A stretch of DNA of 64,000 bases, taken from contig JABARV010000002.1 in assembly GCA_019186965.1 (NCBI GenBank), forward strand, positions 316,737 through 380,736, written 5' to 3'. Under the pieces are notes generated by a model. That model was not told the DNA's origin and did not search any database. It saw only the letters and a program-made list of their open reading frames with translations. Source of the stretch: Turneriella sp. GTDB lineage: Bacteria > Spirochaetota > Leptospiria > Turneriellales > Turneriellaceae. The translations under genes were made by a program, and so were the position numbers. Positions 42,727 through 52,668 of this stretch are shown here, one piece after another (within the stretch, counting starts at the first letter, position 1; every line of letters begins with the position of its first letter).

Positions 42727-43448
42727 AAGGAAAAACATGTGCAAAAATTATCTTTATTGTTTGCGCATTTTCTTTTGCATTCCTTTATGCACAGCCCGCG
42801 CCTCCCATTCCCGATGAAATGGCCGAAGATGGATATTTGGGGCTGGAGGCCGGTTTTGGGTATAACACATACCCAACAAATGAGTATTTTAAAATGCCCA
42901 TTGTATTTACCGGAGGCTCGCCCATACGCGAAATTAGCACCCGTATTGTTCTTGTTTCCGACGCTTTGCACGCCACAGAATATTTCTCGGGGCGTAATGG
43001 GTTTTTAAAACCAAATTCTATTTATCTCTACAATTTTGGACTCATCGACATCGACTATCTTTCGTGGTATGGAAAATTTTGGTCTTTTGGATTTGGGATG
43101 GGGCTTGCGCACCAAGGTTTTCTTATTGCAGATGCAGATAAAAGCGCACACGCTTTAACGCTTAGGCTACGTGCGCAGGGCTACCTTTATTGGACAGACT
43201 ATTTTGCAACACAGGCCAACATTACTTTGCCTGCGGCGCTTTACCAAAGCGCGACCGACCACTTTAATATGTTCCATGGCGAATTTAATATTTTATTCGA
43301 CTTCAAAGGCCAGGTGCGTAAACCCGAGGCACAGTCCTTTTTGTTTTCTCTATCATTGCAATGGGATAACGTACGCATACACCACAAAGTACGTAACTAC
43401 GCACAGGCAGAGCTAACGCCAATTTTTAAAGTGACGATGGTCTATTAA
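42723..43448 (+). CDS. Putative exported outer-membrane protein
   Basis: 241 residues. The signal peptide ends at FLYAQPAPP. The mature part is rich in Tyr, Phe and Gly with alternating strands (GYLGLEAGFGYNTYPT, FWSFGFGMGLAHQGF) and ends in TPIFKVTMVY, a barrel-like terminus with an aromatic last residue. It overlaps the preceding gene by 4 bp and pyrF by 1 bp. Confidence 0.65.
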   Translation: MKGKTCAKIIFIVCAFSFAFLYAQPAPPIPDEMAEDGYLGLEAGFGYNTYPTNEYFKMPIVFTGGSPIREISTRIVLVSDALHATEYFSGRNGFLKPNSIYLYNFGLIDIDYLSWYGKFWSFGFGMGLAHQGFLIADADKSAHALTLRLRAQGYLYWTDYFATQANITLPAALYQSATDHFNMFHGEFNILFDFKGQVRKPEAQSFLFSLSLQWDNVRIHHKVRNYAQAELTPIFKVTMVY

Positions 43449-44131
43449 TGCTTCCTCCTGCACACGAACAACTTATCGTCGCACTCGATGTTCCAACCGG
43501 CAAAGAAGCTCTGCAACTGGTTTCCACTTTAAACACCACCGTTAGTTTTTATAAAGTAGGAATGCAACTTTATTTTGCCGAAGGAAATTCTTTTATAAAG
43601 GAACTTAAAAACCAAGGGAAAAAAATCTTTCTTGATTTAAAAATAAACGATATTCCCGAAACGGTTGCAAAAGCAGTTGAGGTCGTGTCTTCTCTTGGCG
43701 TAGAATACCTTACGCTATTTTCGGGAAAAGCACAAATAGAAGCTGCGCGGAGTGTAATTACAAAAAATGGCTCTGCGCTTAAATTACTCAACGTGACCGT
43801 ACTTACGAGTGAAAGCTCCGATTTTTTAGCTGTTGAAAGTCGCGCAAAACTTTCTTTCGACGCAGGTGCGCACGGGCTTATATGCTCAGGGTTTGAAACA
43901 CAAGCGCTACGCGAAAAATTTGGAAAAGACGTTGTTTTAATAAACCCTGGAATTCGTCCGCTTGGTGCAGATGTAAACGATCAGGTGCGGATAGTTACTC
44001 CAAAAAAAGCAATCCAAAGTGGAGCAACGCATTTGGTCGTGGGGCGTCCCATTTCACAATCGGCAAACCCAAGGCTTGCTGCCGAAGCGATACAACGCGA
44101 AATTGCGGATGCACGCGCTCTTTTTGTGTGA
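43448..44131 (+). CDS. pyrF: Orotidine 5'-phosphate decarboxylase
   Basis: 227 residues. LIVALDVPTGKEAL at the start, catalytic FLDLKINDIPETV (the Lys-Asp network), then LNVTVLTS, NPGIRPLGADVNDQ and ATHLVVGRPIS, the phosphate site. It makes UMP in pyrimidine synthesis. It is a normal-length class I enzyme and overlaps dus by 4 bp. Confidence 0.95.
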   Translation: MLPPAHEQLIVALDVPTGKEALQLVSTLNTTVSFYKVGMQLYFAEGNSFIKELKNQGKKIFLDLKINDIPETVAKAVEVVSSLGVEYLTLFSGKAQIEAARSVITKNGSALKLLNVTVLTSESSDFLAVESRAKLSFDAGAHGLICSGFETQALREKFGKDVVLINPGIRPLGADVNDQVRIVTPKKAIQSGATHLVVGRPISQSANPRLAAEAIQREIADARALFV

Positions 44132-45072
44132 AAACCCTTATAGACAAAATTGGTAGTTCGCGTGTGGTACTTTCTCCCATGGCGGGCTATTCCGATTCGC
44201 CGTACCGAAAAATTTGCAGGCAAATGGGTTCGGCGTATAGCATTACCGAATTTGTTTCGACCGAGCATCTTTTTAGATCGAACCCCAAGGCGATTGCGCT
44301 TTTTCGGTACGAAGAAATTGAACGCCCCCTTGTGTTCCAAGTTTTCGGTAAAGATCCCGATATTGTGGCCAAAGGGATAAATCGGGTACTCCATTTAAAC
44401 CCCGACGGTATAGACTTGAACATGGGGTGTTCGGTGCGGACTGTTTCCGCCTCTGGCTCTGGCGCAGGGCTTTTAAAAACACCCGAGGTTGCGCGTACAA
44501 TTATACGGCGCCTTACCGCAGAGACAAATCTGCCAATTTCGGCAAAAATCCGTTTGGGGTGGGATAGTGGTAACTTAAACTATAAAGAAATTTCTGCAAT
44601 GCTCGAAAGCGAAGGGGTTTGGTCAATTGCCGTACACGGGCGCACAAGACAAATGGGCTATTCGGGACGTGCAAATTGGGATGCGATTGGCGAAATCGCA
44701 GAGGCGTGCCGTATTCCTATTTTTGGTAACGGCGATGTTACAAGTTACGAAGAAGCACACCAGAAAATACAAGACTATGGTGTATACGGTGTTTTTATTG
44801 GGCGGGGAGCTATAGGAAACCCATGGCTTTTTGCAGGAAAAAATCGCGAATTTCTTAACTACGCTGAAAGATTACCCACTATTTTGGAGCATGTACAGAG
44901 TATGGCAAAATTTTACGGAGACCAAGCTGCAGCAATACTTATGCGTAAACACTTAACACAGTATTTGCATGGCTTGCCCGAGTGGAATAGAATGCGCAAA
45001 GTGGTGCACCACTTAACCTCGGCTCGTTTATTGGAGGAGTATTTATCGACAGGTATGGCTGTGCCTACTTAA
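44128..45072 (+). CDS. dus: tRNA-dihydrouridine synthase
   Basis: 314 residues of FMN TIM-barrel type. SPMAGYSDSPYRKICRQ comes first, then LNMGCSV with catalytic Cys101, KIRLGWD, VHGRTRQMGYSG and GNGDVTSYEEA, and IGRGAIGNPWLF. It reduces uridines in tRNA. The Dus subclass cannot be decided. It ends 4 bp from the convergent rel gene. Confidence 0.93.
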   Translation: MKTLIDKIGSSRVVLSPMAGYSDSPYRKICRQMGSAYSITEFVSTEHLFRSNPKAIALFRYEEIERPLVFQVFGKDPDIVAKGINRVLHLNPDGIDLNMGCSVRTVSASGSGAGLLKTPEVARTIIRRLTAETNLPISAKIRLGWDSGNLNYKEISAMLESEGVWSIAVHGRTRQMGYSGRANWDAIGEIAEACRIPIFGNGDVTSYEEAHQKIQDYGVYGVFIGRGAIGNPWLFAGKNREFLNYAERLPTILEHVQSMAKFYGDQAAAILMRKHLTQYLHGLPEWNRMRKVVHHLTSARLLEEYLSTGMAVPT

Positions 45073-45076
45073 ATGT

Positions 45077-47113
45077 CTACCCCATCCTCTCTTCAACGGA
45101 CTGGACACCTTCGACTGTCATCAGCTCTTCTAAAATATTTGCCAAATGTTCTTCGGAATCAACTTCGATAACAAAAAGATCTTGTATATGCCCCACCTGT
45201 GTCGTTGTTGCATTGGCTTCTAAAATATTGGCGCCGCTTTGCGCAAGCTGCTTTACAATATCCAAATAAATTTGTGCTCTATCGACGCCATTTATTTCAA
45301 TAGCCGCTTGGCGTCCAGTTTTGTGCCCCACCCATGTGAGTGGAATAATGCGCTCCGCCTGTTCGGGGTGCGATGCCAAATCGACAAGAGAAGGACATGC
45401 CTTTTTGTGTATAGAAACAACTCCCAAGCGCGAAATAAAACCCGAGATGGAATCGGGAGGGGAAGGATTGCAGCATTGCGCGTATTTTACTTGAACATCG
45501 CTTTCGCCCTTCCAGTCGATTTTTTTAAGCGAAGGCTGTGTTGCAACTGACGCACCCAATTTTTCATTGCGCTGGGTTCGAGGTTTTGCCTCTGGAGAAG
45601 ATTTTTTTTCGTTTTCGAGTAATCTTTCGGCAATGGACGCGTCTTGCTTTCTAAAATAACTTTTGAGCTTTGCACGCGCATGTGGCGTTTTAAGAAAATT
45701 TAACCAATTGAGTGAAGGTTTAACAACGCTATTCGTGATAATTTCAATTTGGTCGCCATTTTTTAAAGGGGTACGTATACTTACCAACCGCTCGCCAATT
45801 TTTGCTCCAGCGCATTTAAGGCCAATGTCGGTGTGTATACGGAAGGCAAAATCGAGAACGGTTGAATTTTCGGGCATGGCAAAAATTTTTCCCTTGGGAG
45901 AAATAACAAACACCTCGCTTGTTTGGCTAAGGTTAGAAACAAGCTCTTGTAAAAACTCTCCCGAATCGGCTTCCTCGTCCGAGATAGCCATGTTCTGTAG
46001 CTCAAAAAATTGTGAATCGTAAGTGCGAGGAACTTGGCTTTTTTCTTTGTATGCCCAATGCGAAGCAATTCCAAATTCTGAAATACGGTGCATTGTCCAA
46101 GTACGTATTTGCACTTCAAGGCTTTGTCCACCGGGAATGATTACTGTTGTGTGCAAGCTTTGGTAACCGTTTGATTTTGGAACAGAAATATAATCTTTGA
46201 ACCTTCCGGGTACAGGAGTCCACAGTGTGTGTACAAGCCCCATGACAGTGTAGCATTCTTGAGGCTCTTTGACAAGAACGCGTACTCCCGTTAAATCGTA
46301 AATATCCTCAAAGTCTTTTTTCTGTTCTTGCATTTTGCTGTAGATGGAATAAAAATGCTTAGAGCGACCTTCAACCTTGGCTTTAATTTTTGCGTCTTTA
46401 AGCGCAGTGGTCAACTGCGACATCACCATGGAAACACGTTCGTCACGCTGTCCCTTTTTTTCCGCAACCCTATCTTTAATACTTGCGTAAGCAGTTCTAT
46501 CCAAGTGGTAGAGGGCCAAGTCTTCAAGTTCGGATTTAATTTTATAAATACCCAACCTTCCAGCAAGCGGCGCATAAATTTCTAAAACTTCCCTTGCGAT
46601 GTGCATTCCCTTCGTTGTCGGTTGAAACCCAAGCGTACGCATGTTGTGCAATTTGTCTGCGAGTTTAATGAGTATTACACGGTTATCGCGCACGGTTGCC
46701 ATAATCATTCTGCGGATGTTTATCGCCTGCTTGCTTTCGGCTGATTGGTTTTTTAACTGGGAAATTTTGGTGACCGATTCGACAAGATACGTAATTGTTT
46801 CACCAAATTCTTGCCGCATGTAATCCGGCTTAATAAACGTATCTTCAAGGACATCGTGGAGTAACCCTGCACAAATAACTTCGTGGTCAAGGCCAAGCTC
46901 TGCCAATGTATGCGCGACGGCAAGCGGATGGATGATGTACGGTTCTCCCGAGAGGCGTTTTTGGAACTTATGCGCATCTTCAGCAAGAAGATATGCCTTT
47001 TTAACCATTGCTCGCTCAGCGCGTGTAACGTAAGGCGGCAAAAGGGCAAGCAAAGAGTTTAGGCTTTGGACTTCTTTTTTCGGCTTGCTACGTAGTAGAG
47101 AAGGCATGGCCAT
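45077..47113 (-). CDS. rel: Bifunctional (p)ppGpp synthetase/hydrolase Rel
   Basis: About 678 residues. The hydrolase HD domain (HPLAVAHTLAELGLDHEV, LLHDVLEDT) is intact. The synthetase has GRFKDYISVPKSNGYQSLHT; its RxKD form marks bifunctional enzymes. TGS follows (ISPKGKIFAMPENSTVLDFA) and then a C-terminal ACT domain (ATTTQVGHIQDLFVIEV). It balances the alarmone in starvation. Two ATGs (47113 and 47107) could start it; an upstream TTG at 47152 is less likely. Confidence 0.94.
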   Translation of the reverse strand: MAMPSLLRSKPKKEVQSLNSLLALLPPYVTRAERAMVKKAYLLAEDAHKFQKRLSGEPYIIHPLAVAHTLAELGLDHEVICAGLLHDVLEDTFIKPDYMRQEFGETITYLVESVTKISQLKNQSAESKQAINIRRMIMATVRDNRVILIKLADKLHNMRTLGFQPTTKGMHIAREVLEIYAPLAGRLGIYKIKSELEDLALYHLDRTAYASIKDRVAEKKGQRDERVSMVMSQLTTALKDAKIKAKVEGRSKHFYSIYSKMQEQKKDFEDIYDLTGVRVLVKEPQECYTVMGLVHTLWTPVPGRFKDYISVPKSNGYQSLHTTVIIPGGQSLEVQIRTWTMHRISEFGIASHWAYKEKSQVPRTYDSQFFELQNMAISDEEADSGEFLQELVSNLSQTSEVFVISPKGKIFAMPENSTVLDFAFRIHTDIGLKCAGAKIGERLVSIRTPLKNGDQIEIITNSVVKPSLNWLNFLKTPHARAKLKSYFRKQDASIAERLLENEKKSSPEAKPRTQRNEKLGASVATQPSLKKIDWKGESDVQVKYAQCCNPSPPDSISGFISRLGVVSIHKKACPSLVDLASHPEQAERIIPLTWVGHKTGRQAAIEINGVDRAQIYLDIVKQLAQSGANILEANATTTQVGHIQDLFVIEVDSEEHLANILEELMTVEGVQSVEERMG

Positions 47114-47184
47114 GGTGTTAAGGTAACTACGGTAAGATGCCACAGTCAACAAAAATTCCGTTAAAGCCGATAATAAGGTAGGCC

Positions 47185-48732
47185 ATGCTATACGCCGTTA
47201 TTGTTGGAATTATTACACTCGTGGCCGCTCTTATATGGTTGCTGACCCTGCGTAAAAGTAATCCGTTCCATATAGCGCAAAGGCTTATGGACGAGGGAAA
47301 CTACGATGAAGCAATTACACGGCTAAAAAATATCGCTGAAAACCCCGAAGATTTTCCTCGCGCAAATGTGTATTTAGCCGAATGCTATGAACAAACGGCT
47401 TCTCGCGACTTAGCGCGGCTGCACTACCGTAAAGCTATAGACACCGGCGCCTTTGACAGTATTGAACGTACCGTTGAAGTCCTTTTTAAAATTTTGGAGC
47501 TATACCGAATAGATAGCGATATCGAGGGCGTTTTTGAAACATGCCTTGAAATCTTGAGGCGTGATCCCTCAAACGAATTGGCCAGCCAAGAAGTGGGGTT
47601 ACTCGCATTAGGCGATGGCCAATTTTCTATCGCCGAAACATACCTTGCGCAGGCGGCAGAAGTATCCGACGATGGGCAGATACAACTTGCGTACGCAGTT
47701 GCGCTTTGGCAACAAGGCAAAGCGGAAAATGCGTTAAGCACTATTGAAAAAATAATTGAGAACGACAGCGATAACCAATTAGCAAAAATTTTATGCGCGA
47801 CAATGGCAACGCAAGGGCCACGCCTTGTGCAAGGAAAAAAAATTGCGCTCGAACTAATTAACGCAGCAAACGACGCAAACTTACAAACAACGCTTATCGA
47901 TTTATATTTATACCAATGCTACCAAGCAAAAGCCTGGCGCGAAGCGTTAGAATTTTTGCGTACACGTAACGAAAATAATGCATTTCCCGAAGATAAAAAA
48001 ATTGAATACCAATATTTTCTTTTAGTCCTCTATTTGCTCGAAGAGATGTTTTTGGAAGCCTCGCGCATGTTTCGTGATTTGGACGACGGTGAGCAAACCT
48101 ACCGCGACATGAAGTATATTAAAATTTGTATCGACCAAATCGATTTGAAGCCACACGCGGAAAATATGAAACCTTTTAAACAAATCGTAAGCGATACCTT
48201 TGACCCGCTTTTACCCGAAGATTTAACGTATTCGCTTTCCGGTTTTAGAAAAAACCGTAATATCCCATTTTTAAAATATTTTAACTTCACAAATGGAGTT
48301 GCTTCGTTGCGTATCGAATACGATGCCGTGACGCCAGAAAAAGGCACGAGCCTTTTTCAACAGATGCCTCCCGAAGAGTTCCAAAGGTTTGTTCTTTATG
48401 TAATTACGCGGCTTGAATACAACGAACCTGTAAAAGAAAGTTCAGGAGAAAAAGATTTAGTCTTGTACTCGGCAATTGCGTCAAAGAATAAATCTGTACG
48501 TGCGCTATTCGCCTTTTATAGATTGCGCGGCGACGCGCATATTAGCGATATTTCTCTGCACAACCTACAAACAAAAATGCAAGCGTTGAAAGCAGATAAA
48601 ACGTACGTCATCTCAGGAGCGCAAATGACCGAAGGCGCACAAAAGGTGTTGGAGAACCAAAAAGTAATAAAACAATTTAGCGGCGTTGAACTTGCCGAAT
48701 GGCTGCAAGACTTTTATAAAGCGCGGCGATAA
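47185..48732 (+). CDS. TPR membrane protein with degenerate Mrr-like tail
   Basis: 515 residues. An N-terminal membrane helix (AVIVGIITLVAALIWLLTL) precedes TPR-like repeats over about 30-300 (AQRLMDEGNYDEAITRLKN, NVYLAECYEQTASRDLARLH). The last 60 residues (LQTKMQALKADKTYVISGAQ, TEGAQKVLENQKVIKQFSGVELAEWL) read like the end of an Mrr/restriction-endonuclease-like fold. That fold uses the form K-A-x-x-T-x-F-T...A and I-x-L-I-D-G-x-x-L. Catalytic Asp and Gln-x-Lys residues are not evident, so it is probably structural or binding. Ribosome site AAGGTAGG. It is divergent from rel. Confidence 0.65.
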   Translation: MLYAVIVGIITLVAALIWLLTLRKSNPFHIAQRLMDEGNYDEAITRLKNIAENPEDFPRANVYLAECYEQTASRDLARLHYRKAIDTGAFDSIERTVEVLFKILELYRIDSDIEGVFETCLEILRRDPSNELASQEVGLLALGDGQFSIAETYLAQAAEVSDDGQIQLAYAVALWQQGKAENALSTIEKIIENDSDNQLAKILCATMATQGPRLVQGKKIALELINAANDANLQTTLIDLYLYQCYQAKAWREALEFLRTRNENNAFPEDKKIEYQYFLLVLYLLEEMFLEASRMFRDLDDGEQTYRDMKYIKICIDQIDLKPHAENMKPFKQIVSDTFDPLLPEDLTYSLSGFRKNRNIPFLKYFNFTNGVASLRIEYDAVTPEKGTSLFQQMPPEEFQRFVLYVITRLEYNEPVKESSGEKDLVLYSAIASKNKSVRALFAFYRLRGDAHISDISLHNLQTKMQALKADKTYVISGAQMTEGAQKVLENQKVIKQFSGVELAEWLQDFYKARR

Positions 48733-48813
48733 AATACAGGGGGTACCCAATTGGCGGCGCCTCTCTTCGCGATCACCTTTTTAGAACCCCCTAAATACCT
48801 CGCAAACGAATAA

Positions 48814-49971
48814 CTAAGCGGTCAAAAGCCCTAAATTTTTCGAAACGATTTCACGCATAATTTCGGATGTCCCCGCATAGATGGTTTGCACGCGTGAGTC
48901 GATATACGCCTTTGCAATGGGGTACTCCATCATATAACCGTAGCCACCGAAAAATTGCAAACACTTCGAGGCATGCGCCTGCAAAAGTTCTGAACATTGC
49001 AACTTAACAGCAGATGCCTGCGCGGGGGTTGCTTCACCTTTCATGTGTAACTCAACAACGCGGTCGAGGTATTGCCGCGCTGCCTCTTGCTCAACGTACA
49101 TATCGACAAGGCTAAAGCGCGTGTTTTGGAATGCACCAATGGGTTTTCCAAACGCCCTGCGTTCGTTGCAGTATTTAACTGTCTGGTCCAAAACAATTTC
49201 TGCGGAAGCAATGTTTGAAATAGCAAGCACAAGGCGTTCTTGCGCCAAAGACTGCATCAAATAACGAAAGCCCGCGTTTAAGCGTCCAATCACGTTTGCC
49301 TTTGGAACTTTCACGTCGTTAAAATGTAGTTCGGATGTATCCTGCGCGTGCAAACCAATTTTTTTAAGCTTGCGCCCACGTTCAAACCCTTCCATACCGC
49401 GCTCGACCATAAGAAGCGAAATACCGCCTTGGCCGTCGCCTGTACGCGCAACGACAATGCATAAATCGGATAGATACCCATTCGAGATAAATGTTTTAGA
49501 GCCGTTGAGTAAATAGTGGTCGCCTTTATCCACCGCCTTCGTCGTAATTGCGGCTAAATCCGAACCTGTTCCAGGCTCTGTCATCGCGATAGAAAGAATT
49601 TTAGTTCCGTTGATGACTCCGGGTAGCCAACGCTTTTTCTGCTCTTCGTTCGCATAGTGGAGGATATAAGGCGCAATTACGTCTGCGTGTAGGGAGATAA
49701 AAAATCCTGAGGAACCCGCTTTCGCAAGCTCTTCAATAACAACAACGTTATAAAGAAAATCGAGTCCCATACCACCGTACTCTTCAGGAAAGTTGGGGCA
49801 AATCATGCCGAGAGAACCCGCTTTTTCCCAAACATCGCGAGTTACTTCCCCCGCTTTTTCCCATTCTTCGTGGCGGGGAACGCACTCTTTTGCAATAAAA
49901 TCCGCGACTGTTTTGCGGAATTCCTCGTGTTCGGCCGTAAAAGGCAACGTACGCTTTAATCTTTTTACCAT
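48814..49971 (-). CDS. Acyl-CoA dehydrogenase (long-chain/isovaleryl type)
   Basis: 385 residues. AMTEPGTGSDL and FISNG are the FAD/substrate motifs; RAFGKPIGAFQNTRF and FGGYGYMMEYPI complete the fold. The usual YEGT glutamate is replaced by alanine (YAGTSEIMRE, A366). An alternative glutamate, E245 in SLAQERLVLA, sits where long-chain and isovaleryl-CoA dehydrogenases keep their catalytic base. This suggests a long- or branched-chain substrate, in contrast to the enzyme at 31.9 kb. A weak AGGGGGT/ACCCCCT hairpin (48738-48792) lies between it and the convergent TPR gene. Confidence 0.92.
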   Translation of the reverse strand: MVKRLKRTLPFTAEHEEFRKTVADFIAKECVPRHEEWEKAGEVTRDVWEKAGSLGMICPNFPEEYGGMGLDFLYNVVVIEELAKAGSSGFFISLHADVIAPYILHYANEEQKKRWLPGVINGTKILSIAMTEPGTGSDLAAITTKAVDKGDHYLLNGSKTFISNGYLSDLCIVVARTGDGQGGISLLMVERGMEGFERGRKLKKIGLHAQDTSELHFNDVKVPKANVIGRLNAGFRYLMQSLAQERLVLAISNIASAEIVLDQTVKYCNERRAFGKPIGAFQNTRFSLVDMYVEQEAARQYLDRVVELHMKGEATPAQASAVKLQCSELLQAHASKCLQFFGGYGYMMEYPIAKAYIDSRVQTIYAGTSEIMREIVSKNLGLLTA

Positions 49972-50064
49972 ATTTTCTCCTTAACGCAATGTGTGTGTAG
50001 TGTTTGTTACAATCGTCGAGTGGCTTGTGGCAACATAAAGACGTAGCGTAAACGGGAAAAATAT

Positions 50065-50094
50065 TTGACAAAACAAAAAGCTAATTAGTATGAC
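50065..50094 (+). promoter_or_regulatory. Candidate sigma-70 promoter before the TonB receptor
   Basis: Consensus TTGACA (50065-50070) and TATGAC (50089-50094) with 18 bp between them; TAGTAT at 15 bp is a second option. The predicted start of transcription falls on or just after the GTG at 50098, so the receptor mRNA may be nearly leaderless or start from a different codon. Confidence 0.45.
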
Positions 50095-50097
50095 TAA

Positions 50098-52668
50098 GTG
50101 TCACAAAAATTTTTCTTGATTTATGTCGCATCTTTAAGTCTTGTGTTTCCGCTTTTTGCGGCCGATTACAACTTCAACATCGACGATAACTCTCAAACCA
50201 CAAAGCCAGACAAAAAAAGCTATAGCGAATCTACCCGCAGTAGCGATAAAGATTCGTCGCGCACTTTTTCTACCAAAAAGGATACGGTGTCGAGTGCGGA
50301 TGTTTTTGCGCTTTTTAAAGGCGAGCAAAAAGTTACCATCGTGTCAAAAAAAGAAGAGCGTGTGCAAGACGCTCCTGCGACAATTTACGTCATCACCGAC
50401 AAAGAAATCCAAGAGCGCGGTTATCTTTTTTTACACGATGCACTGCGCGACGTGCCGGGGATTGATTTTAGCAATGACTTAGGTACGTACGGCGAAATAG
50501 CCATGCAGCGCGGTATGGACACCGCTGAAAATAATAGGACACTCATTTTTATCGATGGAATTCCCACCAACAACCCGTCGCAAGGGGTTAGTTACATGTC
50601 GTACCAGTTTGCGCTGCACGATGTAAAGCGTATCGAAATTTTATGGGGGCCTGCGTCGGCGCTTTATGGAGCGAACGCTTTTGCTGGTATCATTAACATC
50701 GTGACAAAAAACTCAAAAGACCTTGAAGCCGAGGGCAAGCTGGGGCACGTAAGCGCAGGTACTCTTATTCCCAAACTTACGCAGACGCCAACTCCTGCGG
50801 GCGCATACTTTGATTTCCTCATGGGGAGTAAAATGTGGGACGATAAAGACGCAGCACGCGTCACCGTCTCTGGGCATTACATACGTTCGGATACAGGGCC
50901 AAACTATGCACGAAAGTATTCCCCTGTTTATAGCAATCCGCCCCTTAGCCCCACTTCGGCAGTATACATTCCTGACAATGTACCAGGTATGCCGATTTTG
51001 GGTGATTACCAAGCACACTTGCGATTTGAATATAAAGACTTCACTTTAGGTGCGCGGGCATGGCATATTAACTCGCGGCAAGGCGCATTTTCGACGTACT
51101 ACAAAACAGCGTACGAGCTTACGAACTGGGGATTCCAAGGCCAAGACCTGTACGCAAAGTGGAATCCTAAAATTAGCGATTCCCTTTCTTTTTTTTCGCA
51201 GATTGTTTTTCGTGCAGGACAGAAACCCGACGAAGGGTATGGCAACCATAGCTACGACGCCGACAGGTCTTCTGATTTAGGGCCTGGCAAGCTCCTCTGG
51301 TATAAACGCGACGATTACGCGCTTTCATGGGACAACCAGCTTACCGCCGACTGGTCTTTGGGAACAAGTAGTTTGGGGGTTTTTGCTGAATACGCTAAAG
51401 TTTCTAACTGGAACACCAACGACGAAAATTATAAAATTTGGAACGGTAGCACCTTTGTACAGCGCTATCCCCGTGAAGCGATGGGAGATTTTGACGCCAA
51501 CGGCAATATTGTCGGTCCCAACTACCAAGGGTTTGAACCGCAAGACGACAAACCCGAAATCTTTTACAACCAATACGACTTCGCTGCGTATTTACAACAC
51601 CGCAAAGATTTACTACAAAATTTATCGCTCACGTTGGGTGCCCGTGGTGACGTACTTATGCTTAAAGGCGTCGAAGGTCCAGAGGTCGTCGGTACAAATG
51701 CAAATTGTAGTGGTTGTAGTATTCCTACTAATCCTCGGGTCTTTGCTACCGATGCCGATGCAGCGGCGGCTGGTGCAGAACTTTTTATTAAAGGTATTTA
51801 TTTTGCGCGTAAGCCAGTCGATCAAGTAACCATTTCATTAAACCCGCGTATTGGTCTTGTCTACAACCCCACGCCCAACCAAACGATAAAAGTGTTGCAT
51901 GGCTGGGCGTTTAGAAACCCCACTGTGCGTGAGCGGTATTCGTATACGGGAAGTCGAATTCCAATCGGTAACGATTTAAAGCCAGAGCAAATTAAAACGA
52001 CCGAAATTGGGTATTCTGTAAGGCCCATCCCTATTTTACGCGCCGAAATCGACGGCTTTTGGTCCGAGGTAAGTGACGTTATCCAGCTAACAAGTTCCTC
52101 TTGGGGACGCCCTGGAAAATCGACGCTCCTAAACCAATTCCAAAACGTGGGTTCTGCACGTCTTTTAGGTTTTGAACTTAAAGGCGACCTTGCGTTGATG
52201 CGTACCGAGCCTTTAAGTATCTTGGTATTTGCAAACTATTCGTTCCAACATAACCGCTACACTGAAATTTTGGATGTTGCAAAAAACACCTTGAGCCACG
52301 ATTTAAGTACACCAGGAGATAAAAAAGAATCGTACGCGATGCCACGCGTCTCGACGCATAAATTCAACTTAGGTTTCACTTTTTATATACAGCGGTATTT
52401 TTCGCTTTCGCCAATTGCACATTTTGTAGGCGCTCGGCCAAACGTCGTTACAAACCCCATCGAAGAAGTTCCCAGTTATGTGCTTATGAATTTGAGTGCG
52501 GCGTACCGCAACCCGCAAAACAATTGGGAAGCGTCGCTTTTTGTTTTCAATATATTAGACCAGCTCATTGACGAACCCGGGCGGCGCGATGCCAGTGGTG
52601 CATACTATGCGCAATTACACCCCATTGAGCGGCTTACTGTTTGGGCAAGGCTAACGTATAAAATATGA
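50098..52668 (+). CDS. TonB-dependent outer-membrane receptor
   Basis: 856 residues from GTG. The signal peptide ends at VFPLFAADY, followed by a Ser/Lys-rich stretch. Then comes the plug domain (APATIYVITDKEIQERGYLF, DALRDVPGIDF, IFIDGIPTNN, IEILWGPASALYGANAFAGI, INIVTKN) and a 22-strand-type barrel ending WARLTYKI. It takes up a scarce ligand such as a siderophore, metal complex or cobalamin with TonB energy; the ligand is not evident. It overlaps the following binding-protein gene by 4 bp. Confidence 0.93.
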   Translation: MSQKFFLIYVASLSLVFPLFAADYNFNIDDNSQTTKPDKKSYSESTRSSDKDSSRTFSTKKDTVSSADVFALFKGEQKVTIVSKKEERVQDAPATIYVITDKEIQERGYLFLHDALRDVPGIDFSNDLGTYGEIAMQRGMDTAENNRTLIFIDGIPTNNPSQGVSYMSYQFALHDVKRIEILWGPASALYGANAFAGIINIVTKNSKDLEAEGKLGHVSAGTLIPKLTQTPTPAGAYFDFLMGSKMWDDKDAARVTVSGHYIRSDTGPNYARKYSPVYSNPPLSPTSAVYIPDNVPGMPILGDYQAHLRFEYKDFTLGARAWHINSRQGAFSTYYKTAYELTNWGFQGQDLYAKWNPKISDSLSFFSQIVFRAGQKPDEGYGNHSYDADRSSDLGPGKLLWYKRDDYALSWDNQLTADWSLGTSSLGVFAEYAKVSNWNTNDENYKIWNGSTFVQRYPREAMGDFDANGNIVGPNYQGFEPQDDKPEIFYNQYDFAAYLQHRKDLLQNLSLTLGARGDVLMLKGVEGPEVVGTNANCSGCSIPTNPRVFATDADAAAAGAELFIKGIYFARKPVDQVTISLNPRIGLVYNPTPNQTIKVLHGWAFRNPTVRERYSYTGSRIPIGNDLKPEQIKTTEIGYSVRPIPILRAEIDGFWSEVSDVIQLTSSSWGRPGKSTLLNQFQNVGSARLLGFELKGDLALMRTEPLSILVFANYSFQHNRYTEILDVAKNTLSHDLSTPGDKKESYAMPRVSTHKFNLGFTFYIQRYFSLSPIAHFVGARPNVVTNPIEEVPSYVLMNLSAAYRNPQNNWEASLFVFNILDQLIDEPGRRDASGAYYAQLHPIERLTVWARLTYKI

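Noticed and set aside
48738-48792. Rho-independent terminator between the TPR gene and the acyl-CoA dehydrogenase
   Set aside because: The 7-bp AGGGGGT/ACCCCCT stem has a loop of about 40 bases and no proper T-tract.
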